Positions 52,767 through 61,806 of a stretch of 64,000 nt of DNA are shown here, piece after piece; the first letter of the stretch is position 1, and each line of letters opens with the position of its first letter. The notes under the pieces are model-generated. The model saw nothing but the letters and a program-made list of their open reading frames with translations, did no database searches and was not told where the DNA came from. The stretch lies in assembly GCF_010993975.1 (NCBI RefSeq), contig NZ_JAACZO010000001.1:1-64000 (forward strand). The letters run 5' to 3'. This stretch comes from Halomonas faecis (GTDB taxonomy: Bacteria > Pseudomonadota > Gammaproteobacteria > Pseudomonadales > Halomonadaceae). The translations under genes were made by a program, and so were the position numbers.

Positions 52767-53366
52767 ATGACCGCCGCCATCAGCCGCTTTCCGATTCCCG
52801 AGAGCCTAGAGGACCTGCCCGTCGACGTACGCGATGCCATTCTCGCCGTGCAGGAGAAGGCCGGCTTCGTGCCCAACGTCTTTCTGATGCTGGCCCATCG
52901 ACCGGACGAGTTCCGTGCTTTCTTCGCCTACCACGATGCGCTGATGGAGCGGGAGTCGGACACCCTCACCAAAGCCGAAAAGGAGATGATCGTGGTGGCC
53001 ACCAGCGCCCGCAATCGCTGCCTCTACTGCGTGGTGGCCCATGGCGCGCTGGTACGCATCTACAGTAAGAACCCGCTGCTCGCCGACCAGGTCGCGGTCA
53101 ACCACCGCACCGCGCCGCTCGGCGAGCGGCACCGCGTGATGCTCGATTTCGCTGTGTACTGTGGTCTGGAAGTGGGGGAGCTCGACGATGAATGGGAAAT
53201 GCGCCTGATCGAGGTGGGGTTCACCCGCGACGACATCTGGGACATCGGTGCCATTGCCGCTTTCTTTGCCCTCTCCAATCGCCTGGTCTCGTTGACCGGC
53301 ACGCCGCCCAACCCGGAGTTCTACCTGATGGGGCGGGTGCCGCGGGAGAAGCCGGCAGCGCAATAG
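52767..53366 (+). CDS. AhpD-like carboxymuconolactone decarboxylase-family peroxidase-related protein
   Basis: The 199-residue protein has the helical AhpD/CMD fold with a redox motif in SARNRCLYCVVAHGALVR near residue 75 (CxxC then H). FVPNVFLMLAHRPDEFRAFF AYHDAL precedes it, matching the uncharacterised peroxidase-related group. It probably reduces a peroxide or disulfide with a thiol partner. ATG 52767 is set by AGGAG five bases upstream. It is downstream of, but transcriptionally separate from, mmsA. Confidence 0.85.
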   Translation: MTAAISRFPIPESLEDLPVDVRDAILAVQEKAGFVPNVFLMLAHRPDEFRAFFAYHDALMERESDTLTKAEKEMIVVATSARNRCLYCVVAHGALVRIYSKNPLLADQVAVNHRTAPLGERHRVMLDFAVYCGLEVGELDDEWEMRLIEVGFTRDDIWDIGAIAAFFALSNRLVSLTGTPPNPEFYLMGRVPREKPAAQ

Positions 53367-53382
53367 CGGGGCAACGCCCTGC

Positions 53383-54069
53383 TTAGCGCTTGGCGGCTAG
53401 CTGGCACTCTTCCAGCAATTGCAGCACCGGCGCCAGCTGACTGATGTGCAGGACCAGCAGCGTGTCGCCACTGGCCCCATGGGTGGGGGCCACCACGGCG
53501 AACTCGCCCTCTTCGACGTGGAACTCGTGAATCTCGCGAGGGCCGTCGGGGGTTTCGCAGAAGATGGAGCGGTAGGTGTCGTCCTCGCCGTAAGTGAGGC
53601 GGTGATAGACCTTGAAGAACGTATACAGGTAGAGACCCTGCTCGAAGGCAGGCCAGCGTGCGGGACTCCTGCGTGTCTCCTCATCGAGGTGCTGACCGCA
53701 GGCTTCGGTGCGAGCGATGGCCTCGGCCAGCGGCTGGGCCAGCAGGGAGGTGGCGTCGTCCTGAGGCAGCGGCTGCTGGGTCTCGAAGGCGCGTTGATAG
53801 CGCTGGGTCACGCTCTCGAAGTCGCTCAGCGAGGCGATGCGGTGGTCGCTGTGCTCGAGGTCCGCCGGTTCGAAGCCACCATTTTCCCACCCATGAATGA
53901 TCCGTACCCAGAGCTTTGCTTCATCCATGGGCTGCCGGATCAGCGCCTCGATGGCCACGCGCAGGTGCAGCAGGCGTTCGATGACCTCGTTGCCGAAGGC
54001 GGTGTAGGGCTCGGCGAAGATGTCGTGCAATCGCCCGGAGGCGTGTTCCTTGGCTTCGGAGTAGGACAT
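53383..54069 (-). CDS. Hypothetical cytosolic protein
   Basis: I do not recognise this 228-residue protein. It is acidic, without signal peptide or membrane segments. The first half is helical (YTAFGNEVIERLLHLRVAIE). The second half is beta-prone with FHVEEGEFAVVAPTHGASGD TLLVLHI. The start ATG 54069 (MSYSEAKEHASG) is chosen by codon pattern, because no strong ribosome-binding site is seen; a longer version from 54120 is possible. It is divergent from the TPP-riboswitch gene. Confidence 0.6.
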   Translation of the reverse strand: MSYSEAKEHASGRLHDIFAEPYTAFGNEVIERLLHLRVAIEALIRQPMDEAKLWVRIIHGWENGGFEPADLEHSDHRIASLSDFESVTQRYQRAFETQQPLPQDDATSLLAQPLAEAIARTEACGQHLDEETRRSPARWPAFEQGLYLYTFFKVYHRLTYGEDDTYRSIFCETPDGPREIHEFHVEEGEFAVVAPTHGASGDTLLVLHISQLAPVLQLLEECQLAAKR

Positions 54070-54224
54070 GGCGGTCTCGGTGTCGTTGGCGTGCGACAGG
54101 CATTTAAAAGGGAGTATGACCATTGGTGCTGGCTGATGGAAGCCTGAGTGGCCTTTACAGTGACATCGTCTCGGCCGAAGATGAGCGTCCCGGCACTGCC
54201 GGGCCAGCATTCATTCACTGTCGC

Positions 54225-54315
54225 CAGGGGAGTCTCGGCCATTGAGAGGCCGGAGACTGAGAAAGCGCCATGCGCTGACCCTGGAACCTGATCCGGTTGA
54301 TACCGGCGGAGGAAG
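54225..54315 (+). ncRNA. TPP (THI-box) riboswitch
   Basis: The leader has the aptamer landmarks in order: GGGGAGTC at 54227, a P3-type hairpin (TCGGCCATTGAGAGGCCGGA), and GACTGAGAAAGCGC with CTGAGA. The conserved CTGGAACCTGATCCGGTTGA and ATACCGGCGGAGGAAG complete the P4/P5 helices and close P1. The ribosome-binding GGAGG (54308-54312) is part of the aptamer 3' end and the ATG follows at 54322. This points to direct translational control by thiamine pyrophosphate. Confidence 0.95.
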
Positions 54316-54321
54316 TGCGAC

Positions 54322-55710
54322 ATGCCCTACCTGACGTCTGCCGTGCTCGGCGCGGCGCTCTTGTGCTTTGCGGTTCTGGGGCTGCGGGCGCGCCGCGCCG
54401 ATGGCCCCCTCGACGACTATGTGACGGCACGGAATTCCCAGGGTGCGCAGACCCTCGGGCTGTCGTTCCTTGCCTCCGGAATGGGCGCCTGGATTCTCTT
54501 CGCTCCGCCGGAAATCGGCGCCTTCGTGGGCCCGTTGGCGCTGGCCGGCTATGCCATCGGTTCGGCACTGCCGTTCATCGTGCTGGGGCTCTATGGGCCG
54601 GCCATTCGGCGCCGCCTGCCGGAAGGGCGCAGCATCGGCGAGTTCGCCGAGGCTTGCTATGGGGCCGGCGTGCGCCGCTGGGTGTCGCTGGTGTCGATCC
54701 TCTACATGGCCTGCTTCCTGGCAGCGGAGCTGACCGCCATCGGCTCGATCACCGCGCTGCTCTCCGACGTGCCGCCGAGCCTGGTGATCATCGGTGTGGC
54801 CGTGACCACGCTGCTCTACACCGCAGTGGGTGGGTTGCGCGCGAGCCTGGCGACCGATCGCTGGCAGGCATGGCTGCTGATCGTCCTGCTGCTGGTGGTG
54901 GGGGGTGTGGCGCTAGTGCGGCTGCCTGCGATGCCCGACGCCGCGGCACTGCCGTCGGTTGCCGTCGGCAGTGCCCTGGGCGTGGCGCTGACCCTGATCA
55001 TCGCCGTGACGGCGGCCAACCTCTTTCATCAGGGCTACTGGCAGCGGGTGTGGGCGGCCAGGGACGATCGGGCGTTGGGGCGTGGTGCCTGGCTGGGCGG
55101 GGGTACCACCGTGCTGGTCGTGGCGCTGGTCGGCGGGCTGGGCATGCTGGCCGCCATGAGCGGCGTGGCGTTGGGCGACCCGCCGATTCCCTTCTTCGCG
55201 CTGCTTTCCGAGGCGCCAGGATGGCTCGCCCTACCGGCACTGGTACTGGCGGTGACCCTGGTGGCCTCCAGTGTGGATACCCTGCAGAACGGTATCGCTT
55301 CGCTGGCCGTGACCGGCAGTGGCCGCAGAGGGTTGGCGATCAGCGGGGCCCGCTGGGTCACCCTGGTGCTGATGGTGCCGGTGGTGGTCGTGGCGCTGCA
55401 GGGGCTGTCGGTGTTGCGTCTGTTTCTGATCGCCGACCTGCTGTGCGCGGCCATCGTGGTGCCAGTGCTGCTGGGACTGTGGCGACGCATGAGCCCGCTG
55501 GCTGCCGTGGCCGGCGGCGTGGCGGGCATGGCCGGCGCCGTGCTACCGGGCTGGGTGGCCCAGGGCAGTCTGGCGGCTGGCCTGGTGGCGGCCAGCTTCC
55601 CCGGCGGGGTGCCGACGCTGCCGCCTTTCCTGGGGGCGCTGGTGGCTTCCACGCTGGTCAGCGTGTCGATCGCCTGGGGCAGGCCGGCGTGCCGCCAGGC
55701 GGTTCATTGA
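54322..55710 (+). CDS. Sodium:solute symporter family protein, predicted thiamine or precursor importer
   Basis: The 462-residue protein has about 12-13 helices and SSS-family features (DDYVTARNSQGAQTLGLSFL near the start, TAVGGLRASLATDRWQAWLL, and FHQGYWQRVWAARDDRALGR). The TPP riboswitch directly in front indicates uptake of thiamine or its pyrimidine precursor. A THI-box-controlled SSS transporter has been predicted before under the name ThiV, but I cannot confirm orthology. It is a single-gene unit. Confidence 0.88.
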   Translation: MPYLTSAVLGAALLCFAVLGLRARRADGPLDDYVTARNSQGAQTLGLSFLASGMGAWILFAPPEIGAFVGPLALAGYAIGSALPFIVLGLYGPAIRRRLPEGRSIGEFAEACYGAGVRRWVSLVSILYMACFLAAELTAIGSITALLSDVPPSLVIIGVAVTTLLYTAVGGLRASLATDRWQAWLLIVLLLVVGGVALVRLPAMPDAAALPSVAVGSALGVALTLIIAVTAANLFHQGYWQRVWAARDDRALGRGAWLGGGTTVLVVALVGGLGMLAAMSGVALGDPPIPFFALLSEAPGWLALPALVLAVTLVASSVDTLQNGIASLAVTGSGRRGLAISGARWVTLVLMVPVVVVALQGLSVLRLFLIADLLCAAIVVPVLLGLWRRMSPLAAVAGGVAGMAGAVLPGWVAQGSLAAGLVAASFPGGVPTLPPFLGALVASTLVSVSIAWGRPACRQAVH

Positions 55711-55716
55711 GGTGGC

Positions 55717-56391
55717 TTACTGAGACAGTGCCGAGCCCATCATGTCTTCGAAAGTCTGGGCATCTTCGGGCAGCTCGAAGCGTGCCGTGTCGGGGCTCTC
55801 GCCGCTGAGCGAGGTCAGGCGGAAGCGGTCGCCGAAGCGCAACAGGCCCAGCTCACGTTCGGCGAGGGCGGCCGCAACGGCATCCGCTTCACCGGTCATC
55901 GACTGCTGGTAGGCGTCGAAGCCGGCCGAGAGTTCGCGCACTCGGGCGTCGTCGCTGAGCACCAGTTCGTTGTCGTGGCGGTTGCCGGCCTTGTCCGTCC
56001 AGGACATGCGGTAGAGTTCGCCCTCGACGCCCGCCACGGTTTCGGTCTCGCCCGTGGCCTCCAGCGAATTGACCTCGCTGGCCTGTTCATCGGCCATGGG
56101 GGTTTCGGCTCCGGCATCACCCGCCATGCCTTCCGCCATTTCCCTGAGCTTGGCCATTTCCATGATCACGGTCTGTCCCTGCATGTCGCTGACCATGTAG
56201 CCCTTGCCGTCCTTGAGCAGCATAAAGCCGGCCTGGGACTGGTCAGGGAAATCCATGCGCAGGTCGTCTCCCGCCCAGCTCACTTCCACAACGGCATGAT
56301 TCTGGCCGCTACCGCTTTCCATGGTGGCCGTGCCGTCGGCGAGGGCGGGCAGGGCGGTGGCCATCAGCAGGCCGGTGATGAGAGGTCGCAT
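55717..56391 (-). CDS. Secreted hypothetical protein (DUF4412-like)
   Basis: The 224-residue protein has a signal peptide ([17 protein letters not shown]). The mature part binds the pattern of periplasmic proteins with [38 protein letters not shown], similar to DUF4412 or outer-membrane lipoprotein-sorting-like domains. A Met/Glu/Ala-rich central linker and an acidic C-terminus follow. Function is unknown. ATG 56391 has AGGAGA five bases upstream. It converges with the SSS transporter gene. Confidence 0.65.
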   Translation of the reverse strand: MRPLITGLLMATALPALADGTATMESGSGQNHAVVEVSWAGDDLRMDFPDQSQAGFMLLKDGKGYMVSDMQGQTVIMEMAKLREMAEGMAGDAGAETPMADEQASEVNSLEATGETETVAGVEGELYRMSWTDKAGNRHDNELVLSDDARVRELSAGFDAYQQSMTGEADAVAAALAERELGLLRFGDRFRLTSLSGESPDTARFELPEDAQTFEDMMGSALSQ

Positions 56392-56541
56392 AGCGTCTCC
56401 TGTGTCTTCTCGAGATGGTGGGTACCCAGCCTAGCAGCCAAACGTCAGCGTTTGACCCCTGTATTTCGACGGGGGAGTTGTCAGGCGGCGTTCGGGCAGC
56501 CACCCTCAGAGGATTCCCTGACCGAACCGAGGAGGCCGCCC

Positions 56542-58230
56542 ATGAGCGATACCCCGAAGGACTCACGCCGTCGTCACTCCGCTCCGGTGGTGGATGGCCC
56601 CGGCAAGGCGGCCAGTCGCGCCATGCTGCGTGCGGTGGGCTTCACCGACAGCGACTTCACCAAGCCCCAGGTGGGTATCGCCTCCACCTGGAGCAATCTC
56701 ACCCCTTGCAACAGTCATATCGGCGAGCTGGCCGAGCAGGCTTGTCGCGGCGCCGACGGTGCCGGCGGCAAGGGAGTGATCTTCAACACCATCACCATCT
56801 CCGACGGCATCGCCAACGGTACCGAGGGCATGAAGTACTCGCTGGTCTCGCGGGAGGTGATCGCCGACTCCATCGAGACGGTGGCCGGCTGCGAGGGCTT
56901 CGATGGCGTGGTGGCGATCGGTGGCTGCGACAAGAACATGCCGGGCTGCCTGATGGGCCTGGCGCGGCTCGATCGGCCGAGCGTCTTCGTCTATGGCGGC
57001 ACCATCCTGCCCGGCAAGGGACATACCGACATCGTTTCGGTATTCGAGGCCATGGGCGCCCACAGCCGCGGCGATATCGATCGGATCGAGCTCAAGCAGA
57101 TCGAGGAGACGGCGATTCCCGGTCCCGGCTCCTGCGGCGGTATGTACACCGCCAACACCATGGCGTCGGCCATCGAGGCGCTGGGCATGAGCCTGCCCGG
57201 CAGTTCGGCGCAGAACGCCGTTTCCGAGGACAAGCGTGCCGATTGCGAGGCGGCCGGCGCCGCGGTGCTCGAGCTGCTCGAACGCGACCTCAAGCCCTCC
57301 GATATCATGACTCGGGAGGCCTTCGAGAACGCCATCACCGTAGTGATCGCCCTGGGCGGCTCCACCAACGCCGTACTGCACCTGATCGCCATGGCCCGCA
57401 CCATCGGGGTGGCTCTCGCTCTGGGCGACTTCACCGCCATCGGTAAGCGCGTACCGGTGCTCGCCGACCTGCGCCCCAGCGGTCATTACATGATGAGCGA
57501 GCTGGTGGCCATCGGCGGCATCCAGCCACTGATGAAAACGCTGCTCGATGCCGGCCTGCTCCACGGCGACTGCCTGACGGTGACGGGGAAGACGCTCGCC
57601 GAGAATCTGGCCGATGTCGCCCCCTATCCCGATGACCAGCGAATCATCGCGGCGCTGGATCACCCCGTGAAGGCCGAGAGCCATCTGCGCATGCTCTACG
57701 GCAATCTGGCGCCGGAAGGGGCGGTGGCCAAGATCACCGGCAAGGAGGGGACCCGCTTCTTCGGCACGGCACGGGTGTTCGGTTCCGAGGAGGAGGCCCA
57801 GGCACGTATCAACGACGGCACCGTGGTGGCCGGCGACGTGGTGGTGATTCGCTACGAGGGGCCGCGCGGTGGACCCGGCATGCGCGAGATGCTCACTCCC
57901 ACCTCGGCGATCATGGGGCGTGGCTTGGGCGACGAGGTGGCGTTGATCACCGACGGCCGCTTTTCAGGCGGCAGCCACGGTTTCGTGGTGGGTCACGTCA
58001 CCCCGGAAGCCTTCGACGGCGGCCCGCTGGCTCTGGTTGAGGACGGCGACACCATCACCATCGATGCCATGGCCGACACCATCGACGTCGACCTCTCCGA
58101 CGAGGAACTGATGCGCCGCCGCGCCGCCTGGCGTCAGCCGGCGCCGCGTTACGCTCGTGGCGTGCTGGCCAAGTACGCTCGGTTGGTCAGTTCGGCCAGC
58201 ACCGGGGCGGTAACGGATCAGTGGGAGTGA
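56542..58230 (+). CDS. ilvD: Dihydroxy-acid dehydratase (IlvD)
   Basis: The 562-residue Fe-S enzyme converts dihydroxy acids to 2-oxo acids in valine and isoleucine synthesis. It shows [40 protein letters not shown] and [20 protein letters not shown], which hold the cluster cysteines. Its length and sequence fit the shorter [2Fe-2S] plant/alphaproteobacterial-like class rather than the 616-residue E. coli type. ATG 56542 has GAGGAGG six bases upstream. The enzyme is monocistronic and convergent with the DUF5362 gene, only four bases apart. Confidence 0.95.
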   Translation: MSDTPKDSRRRHSAPVVDGPGKAASRAMLRAVGFTDSDFTKPQVGIASTWSNLTPCNSHIGELAEQACRGADGAGGKGVIFNTITISDGIANGTEGMKYSLVSREVIADSIETVAGCEGFDGVVAIGGCDKNMPGCLMGLARLDRPSVFVYGGTILPGKGHTDIVSVFEAMGAHSRGDIDRIELKQIEETAIPGPGSCGGMYTANTMASAIEALGMSLPGSSAQNAVSEDKRADCEAAGAAVLELLERDLKPSDIMTREAFENAITVVIALGGSTNAVLHLIAMARTIGVALALGDFTAIGKRVPVLADLRPSGHYMMSELVAIGGIQPLMKTLLDAGLLHGDCLTVTGKTLAENLADVAPYPDDQRIIAALDHPVKAESHLRMLYGNLAPEGAVAKITGKEGTRFFGTARVFGSEEEAQARINDGTVVAGDVVVIRYEGPRGGPGMREMLTPTSAIMGRGLGDEVALITDGRFSGGSHGFVVGHVTPEAFDGGPLALVEDGDTITIDAMADTIDVDLSDEELMRRRAAWRQPAPRYARGVLAKYARLVSSASTGAVTDQWE

Positions 58231-58234
58231 CGGC

Positions 58235-58618
58235 TCACCAGTTGCCCATGCCGCCGTGGCCGCCCATGATGCCGAAGCCCATGCCAGCAATGCCCATCAG
58301 CATGCCGAGCACGGCGAAGATCAGGTAGATCAGGATCAGTACGCCGAAGATGGTGAAGTAGGTCTTCAGCTTGCTCATGGCGTACTTCATTTCGTGTGCA
58401 TCGCTGCCGGTGTAGACGCGATGGGTGGCTCCGGCGGCTTGCATCAGTACCACGCCGGCCCAGATGGGAATCCATGCCACGATCAGGCCGATGATGGAGA
58501 GTGCGGTCATGATGCCCGAAAGGATCAGCATCACACCGGTCAGTTGCATCCAGAACTTGCCGCGGTAGAGCGGCTCGATGAGATTGCGCAGGGACTCCTG
58601 GGAGGCGTCCTTGTCCAT
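58235..58618 (-). CDS. DUF5362-like small membrane protein
   Basis: The 127-residue protein has a short cytosolic start (LRNLIEPLYRGKFWMQLTGV) and three to four hydrophobic segments. It ends in a glycine/methionine-rich tail (GIAGMGFGIMGGHGGMGNW). This fits the DUF5362 membrane family of unknown function. ATG 58618 is preferred, seven bases after AAGGAG; ATG 58624 lies one base after it. The long upstream frame is not coding. Confidence 0.75.
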   Translation of the reverse strand: MDKDASQESLRNLIEPLYRGKFWMQLTGVMLILSGIMTALSIIGLIVAWIPIWAGVVLMQAAGATHRVYTGSDAHEMKYAMSKLKTYFTIFGVLILIYLIFAVLGMLMGIAGMGFGIMGGHGGMGNW

Positions 58619-58805
58619 GGTCATGCTCCTTGTCGATAGGGAATGGCGTTGCCTACGCCATTTTACCATCTGTCGAAGCGGTTCTGCCTCAGCACGGCTC
58701 CCGAATGGGTCCGGCAGGGGTTGGCAATCCCCCGAACGTTTGGCTAGCGTGAGAGGGGCAACCATGCCGGTGGTGCCCGGCTCCGTTTCCGAATCGGGAG
58801 GGAGA

Positions 58806-58994
58806 ATGCCCAAAGCGAGCAACAAGCAAGCACGCATCGAGCCCATCTACGATGTCGACGGTATCCACCACAATGTCACCGGGTGGAACGTCGTCGACGA
58901 GACGGAACCCGAGAACGAGGTCGTTGTCTCCCAGCACGACAGCAAGAAGGATGCCGTGCAGGCAGCCGAAGCCTACGAGCAGCGCGAGAACTGA
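58806..58994 (+). CDS. Small DUF2188-like protein
   Basis: The 62-residue acidic protein ends WNVVDETEPENEVVVSQHDS KKDAVQAAEAYEQREN. It resembles the DUF2188 pattern (Trp-containing strand followed by a helix with ..A...A...). The function is unknown. GGGAGGGAG in front of ATG 58806 is a strong ribosome-binding site. A hairpin terminator follows at 59064. Confidence 0.7.
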   Translation: MPKASNKQARIEPIYDVDGIHHNVTGWNVVDETEPENEVVVSQHDSKKDAVQAAEAYEQREN

Positions 58995-59063
58995 CCCGGC
59001 ATCCACTGGCTCGGGCCGGTGTCAGTCACTCCCGTGGCCATTCCGCTCGATAAAAACCCGAGC

Positions 59064-59090
59064 ACGCCTCGTCGTACGGACGAGGCGTTT
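59064..59090 (+). terminator. Terminator after the DUF2188-like gene
   Basis: ACGCCTCGTC and GACGAGGCGT form a perfect 10-bp stem around GTACG, followed by TTT. On the minus strand TAAAAACC upstream gives a partial T-run for the convergent XRE gene. Confidence 0.75.
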
Positions 59091-59118
59091 CGTCATGGGG
59101 CGGCCGTGAGAGGGCTGG

Positions 59119-59397
59119 CTAGTGCGGAGCGCCGTCCGGGTCGATGGTGCGATAGACCAGGCGCAGCTCGTCCAGCGAGAGATGTTCGAGGCGACCGGAG
59201 AGCAGGTCGCTGATCTTCTGCACCGGCAGGCCGGCGCGGCGGGCGATGTCGCGACTGCCGAGGTCGGAAACCGCGATCAGCCGGGTAACGATGCGCATGA
59301 GGCGTGTACGTTTTTCCAGATCCCTGACGTCGAGGTCAGGGCAACTAGGCGGAGGTTCGCTGCGCTCCGCGCTGGGGATCGGACGTGCCGTACTCAT
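59119..59397 (-). CDS. Small XRE-family helix-turn-helix protein
   Basis: The 92-residue protein has an XRE-type helix-turn-helix in its second half (SRDIARRAGLPVQKISDLLS GRLEHLSLDELRLV), like HigA-type or HTH_37 antitoxins. No toxin gene lies next to it, so it is an orphan or a solitary regulator. ATG 59397 has GGAG five bases upstream. It sits downstream of, and on the same strand as, the TonB receptor gene. Confidence 0.78.
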   Translation of the reverse strand: MSTARPIPSAERSEPPPSCPDLDVRDLEKRTRLMRIVTRLIAVSDLGSRDIARRAGLPVQKISDLLSGRLEHLSLDELRLVYRTIDPDGAPH

Positions 59398-59496
59398 GTT
59401 GCTCCAGTGAGGAAATGACGACCTCCACATCATGGAAGGAAAGCGGCATTTTTTCCAGCCCTGTCGATCGACGTTTTTCGTCGGCTCGCCGGAACC

Positions 59497-59521
59497 CCGC
59501 CGCCCGGCCAGCGGGCGGCGG
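59497..59521 (-). terminator. GC-rich hairpin after the TonB receptor gene
   Basis: CCGCCGCCCG and CGGGCGGCGG pair perfectly around GCCAG, starting nine bases after the receptor stop on the minus strand. No T-run follows directly. A second small hairpin CGACG-TTTTT-CGTCG lies at 59469-59483. Confidence 0.55.
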
Positions 59522-59529
59522 AGCGGCAG

Positions 59530-61605
59530 TCAGAAACGGCCGCGCAGGGTGGCCACGACCCCGAAGCCGGGCGCCAGTAGCTCGCCGTCAACGGGTTGGT
59601 CCGTCAGGTGCTCGCGATAGCCGCGGTCGAAGAGGTTGTTGACGTCCAGCCCTACCTCCAGGGACGACAGACCGGCGGTCTTGCCGAAACGCCAGCCCAG
59701 GCCGAGATCGGCCGTGGCATAGCCCGGCGTGGTGCGTTCGTTACCGCCCGAAAACGTGTCGGCGGTGCGATCCTGGCCATCGACGGCACGCACCTGGGCA
59801 TGCCAGTGGAAGCCGGACGGCGGCTGCTGACCGATGCCCAGGGTCGCCTCGGGGGCCGGCATCTGGTACAGCGGTTCGTCGTCCTGCTCGTTGGTGCCAC
59901 GCAGCCAGGTCAGGCTGCCGTCGAGCTGCCAGTGGCCGCCGGCCAGTTGTCCATCCAGGGGCAGGGTGAAGCCCGCCTCCACGCCTTGGATCTCGACCCG
60001 GTCGAGGTTCTCGGTGCGCTTGATCGGCAGCCCTTGCGGATTGATGTCGCCCGTCACCCGCCCGGCAATGTAGTCGTCGATGCGGGTATGGAAGGCCGCC
60101 AGGCGGTATTCGCCGCGTTCGCTGCGCCCCTTCAGGCCGACTTCCAGGCTGGTGGAACGTTCGGGATCGAGCTGCGGGTTGCCCACGTGGTAATAGCCGT
60201 CGCCGCGGGTGGCGTCCTCGAAGCGCTCGCGCATGTCCGGGGCGCGGTAGGCCGAGCCCAGGCTGACGTAGGGGTTGACCAGCGGTGAGAGATTGTAGAT
60301 CGCACCCAGCGACCAGGAGAGGGTGTCGCTGGTGTCGCTCAGGCCGTCGCGGGTGGCATTCGCGCCGCTGCCCTTGATGGCGGCATCGCCGCTGGTGCTG
60401 TCGTAGCGGGCGCCGGCCAGCAGCGTCCAGTCGTCGAACAGCACCTCGTCCTGGACGAACAGGCCGCGGCTCTCGATCTCGCCGTCGCGGAACGGTGAAT
60501 TGGCGACCACATCGTTGCTCATGCCCCGGTAGCTGAAGCGTTGCGGATCGCCGCTCATCTCCCAGGCTTCGGCACCCAGGGTGAGCAGGTGGCGCTCACC
60601 CAGCGGCAGACGGTACTGGGTGCGGATGCCATCGGTGGTGAAGGTGACGTCGTTCCACACCTGGTTGCGCTCGAGGCCGCTGGACCAGGCGCGGATCTCG
60701 CGATACATCTCCTGGCGATACAGGCTCGCTTCCAGAGTGCCGGGGCCCACCTTGCCTGCGTATCCCACCTCGTAGAGTTCGCGCTGCTGGCGCGGCGAAT
60801 GGATGGTCAGGGTGCCGAGCGGCGCGGCCGGGCCGAGCTTTCGTGAACCGGGATACCAGACGTCGCGGTCCTCCTGGTTCTGGACGTTGAGCGTGAGGCG
60901 GTGGTCGTCGGCCAGGCGGAAGGCGTACTTGAGCAGGAAGGCGCCGGACTCGAAGCCGCTGTCGTCGACCCGCCCCTCGGGGGTGTCGTAGTCGCTCACG
61001 TCACGCGCGGTGCCGCCCAGCACCAGGGCGTGATCGCGATTGGCGAGCTGCACCACGGCGCCGCCGCCGAGGCTCTCGTCGACGCTGCCGGCGCTGGTCG
61101 CGAAGCGCCCGGTGATCGAGGGCTCGGCGGTGAACTCGGCGTCTGGGGTGCGCAGGTTGACTGCGCCACCCAGGGCGCCGCTGCCATGCAGCACCGAACC
61201 GGGGCCCTTGACCACCTCGACGCTGTTGAGCAGGCCGAGGCTGGCAAAAGAGGCCAGGGCGCCGGCCGGCTGGGCCGAGTTGATGCGCACGCCGTCCACC
61301 TGCAGCACGATGCTCTCCTTCTTCAAACCGCGCAGTACCGGGTTCTGCCCCCAGGCACCGTCGCTGTGCACGGCGGTGCCCGGCTGTCCGCGGAACAGGC
61401 TGCCGACGCTTGCGGCCACGGCGACGGACCCGGGGTCGAGGCGCAGGGTGGCCTTGGGCGTGTCCAGTTCGTCGGCGGCATAGCCCTTGGCGGTGACGGT
61501 GAGGCTGGGCAGAGCGTAGTCAGGCGTCGTCTCGGCGCCTGCCAGGGGGCTGATTGCCGTCGCGACGCCCAGGGCCAGCGGGGCGAGGGTGGTCGATGGT
61601 CGCAT
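59530..61605 (-). CDS. TonB-dependent outer-membrane receptor
   Basis: The 691-residue protein has a signal peptide (LGVATAISPLAGAET) and a plug domain with GQNPVLRGLKKESIVLQVDG VRINSAQPAG and GPGSVLHGSGALGGAVNLRT. A 22-strand-type barrel ends in the typical aromatic F (VVATLRGRF). It imports a large ligand with TonB energy. ATG 61605 has AGGAGGA upstream. It is divergent from an ABC importer with a nitrate/sulfonate/THI5-like binding protein, so both may take up the same compound (inference). No Fur box is evident between them. Confidence 0.94.
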   Translation of the reverse strand: MRPSTTLAPLALGVATAISPLAGAETTPDYALPSLTVTAKGYAADELDTPKATLRLDPGSVAVAASVGSLFRGQPGTAVHSDGAWGQNPVLRGLKKESIVLQVDGVRINSAQPAGALASFASLGLLNSVEVVKGPGSVLHGSGALGGAVNLRTPDAEFTAEPSITGRFATSAGSVDESLGGGAVVQLANRDHALVLGGTARDVSDYDTPEGRVDDSGFESGAFLLKYAFRLADDHRLTLNVQNQEDRDVWYPGSRKLGPAAPLGTLTIHSPRQQRELYEVGYAGKVGPGTLEASLYRQEMYREIRAWSSGLERNQVWNDVTFTTDGIRTQYRLPLGERHLLTLGAEAWEMSGDPQRFSYRGMSNDVVANSPFRDGEIESRGLFVQDEVLFDDWTLLAGARYDSTSGDAAIKGSGANATRDGLSDTSDTLSWSLGAIYNLSPLVNPYVSLGSAYRAPDMRERFEDATRGDGYYHVGNPQLDPERSTSLEVGLKGRSERGEYRLAAFHTRIDDYIAGRVTGDINPQGLPIKRTENLDRVEIQGVEAGFTLPLDGQLAGGHWQLDGSLTWLRGTNEQDDEPLYQMPAPEATLGIGQQPPSGFHWHAQVRAVDGQDRTADTFSGGNERTTPGYATADLGLGWRFGKTAGLSSLEVGLDVNNLFDRGYREHLTDQPVDGELLAPGFGVVATLRGRF

Positions 61606-61632
61606 GGGGTTCCTCCTGATCAAAAGATGCAA

Positions 61633-61652
61633 CTATAATGCAATTTATATAG
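61633..61652. promoter_or_regulatory. AT-rich inverted repeat between TonB receptor and ABC importer
   Basis: CTATAATGCAATTTATATAG has complementary ends CTATA/TATAG and a nested TATAA/TTATA pair. It lies 28 bases upstream of the receptor gene in a GC-rich context. It could be an operator or simply overlapping -10 elements. Confidence 0.3.
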
Positions 61653-61806
61653 ATTCGCGTTTTGATCCATGTCAGAAGAGCGTCGTTCAGGGCGCCAGGC
61701 GGAAAGGAGGGTATCGGCACCGCATCGTCGATTGACCGGCGTCAACGCGGTGCTTCGCCTGCTGAAGCAAAATGCAATCATTCTTGTTCGTTTCGTGGAG
61801 AGACGT

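Noticed and set aside
59119..59397. Toxin-antitoxin pair with the XRE protein as antitoxin
   Set aside because: No small toxin-like frame with a ribosome-binding site lies on either side. The neighbours are a terminator and the TonB receptor.
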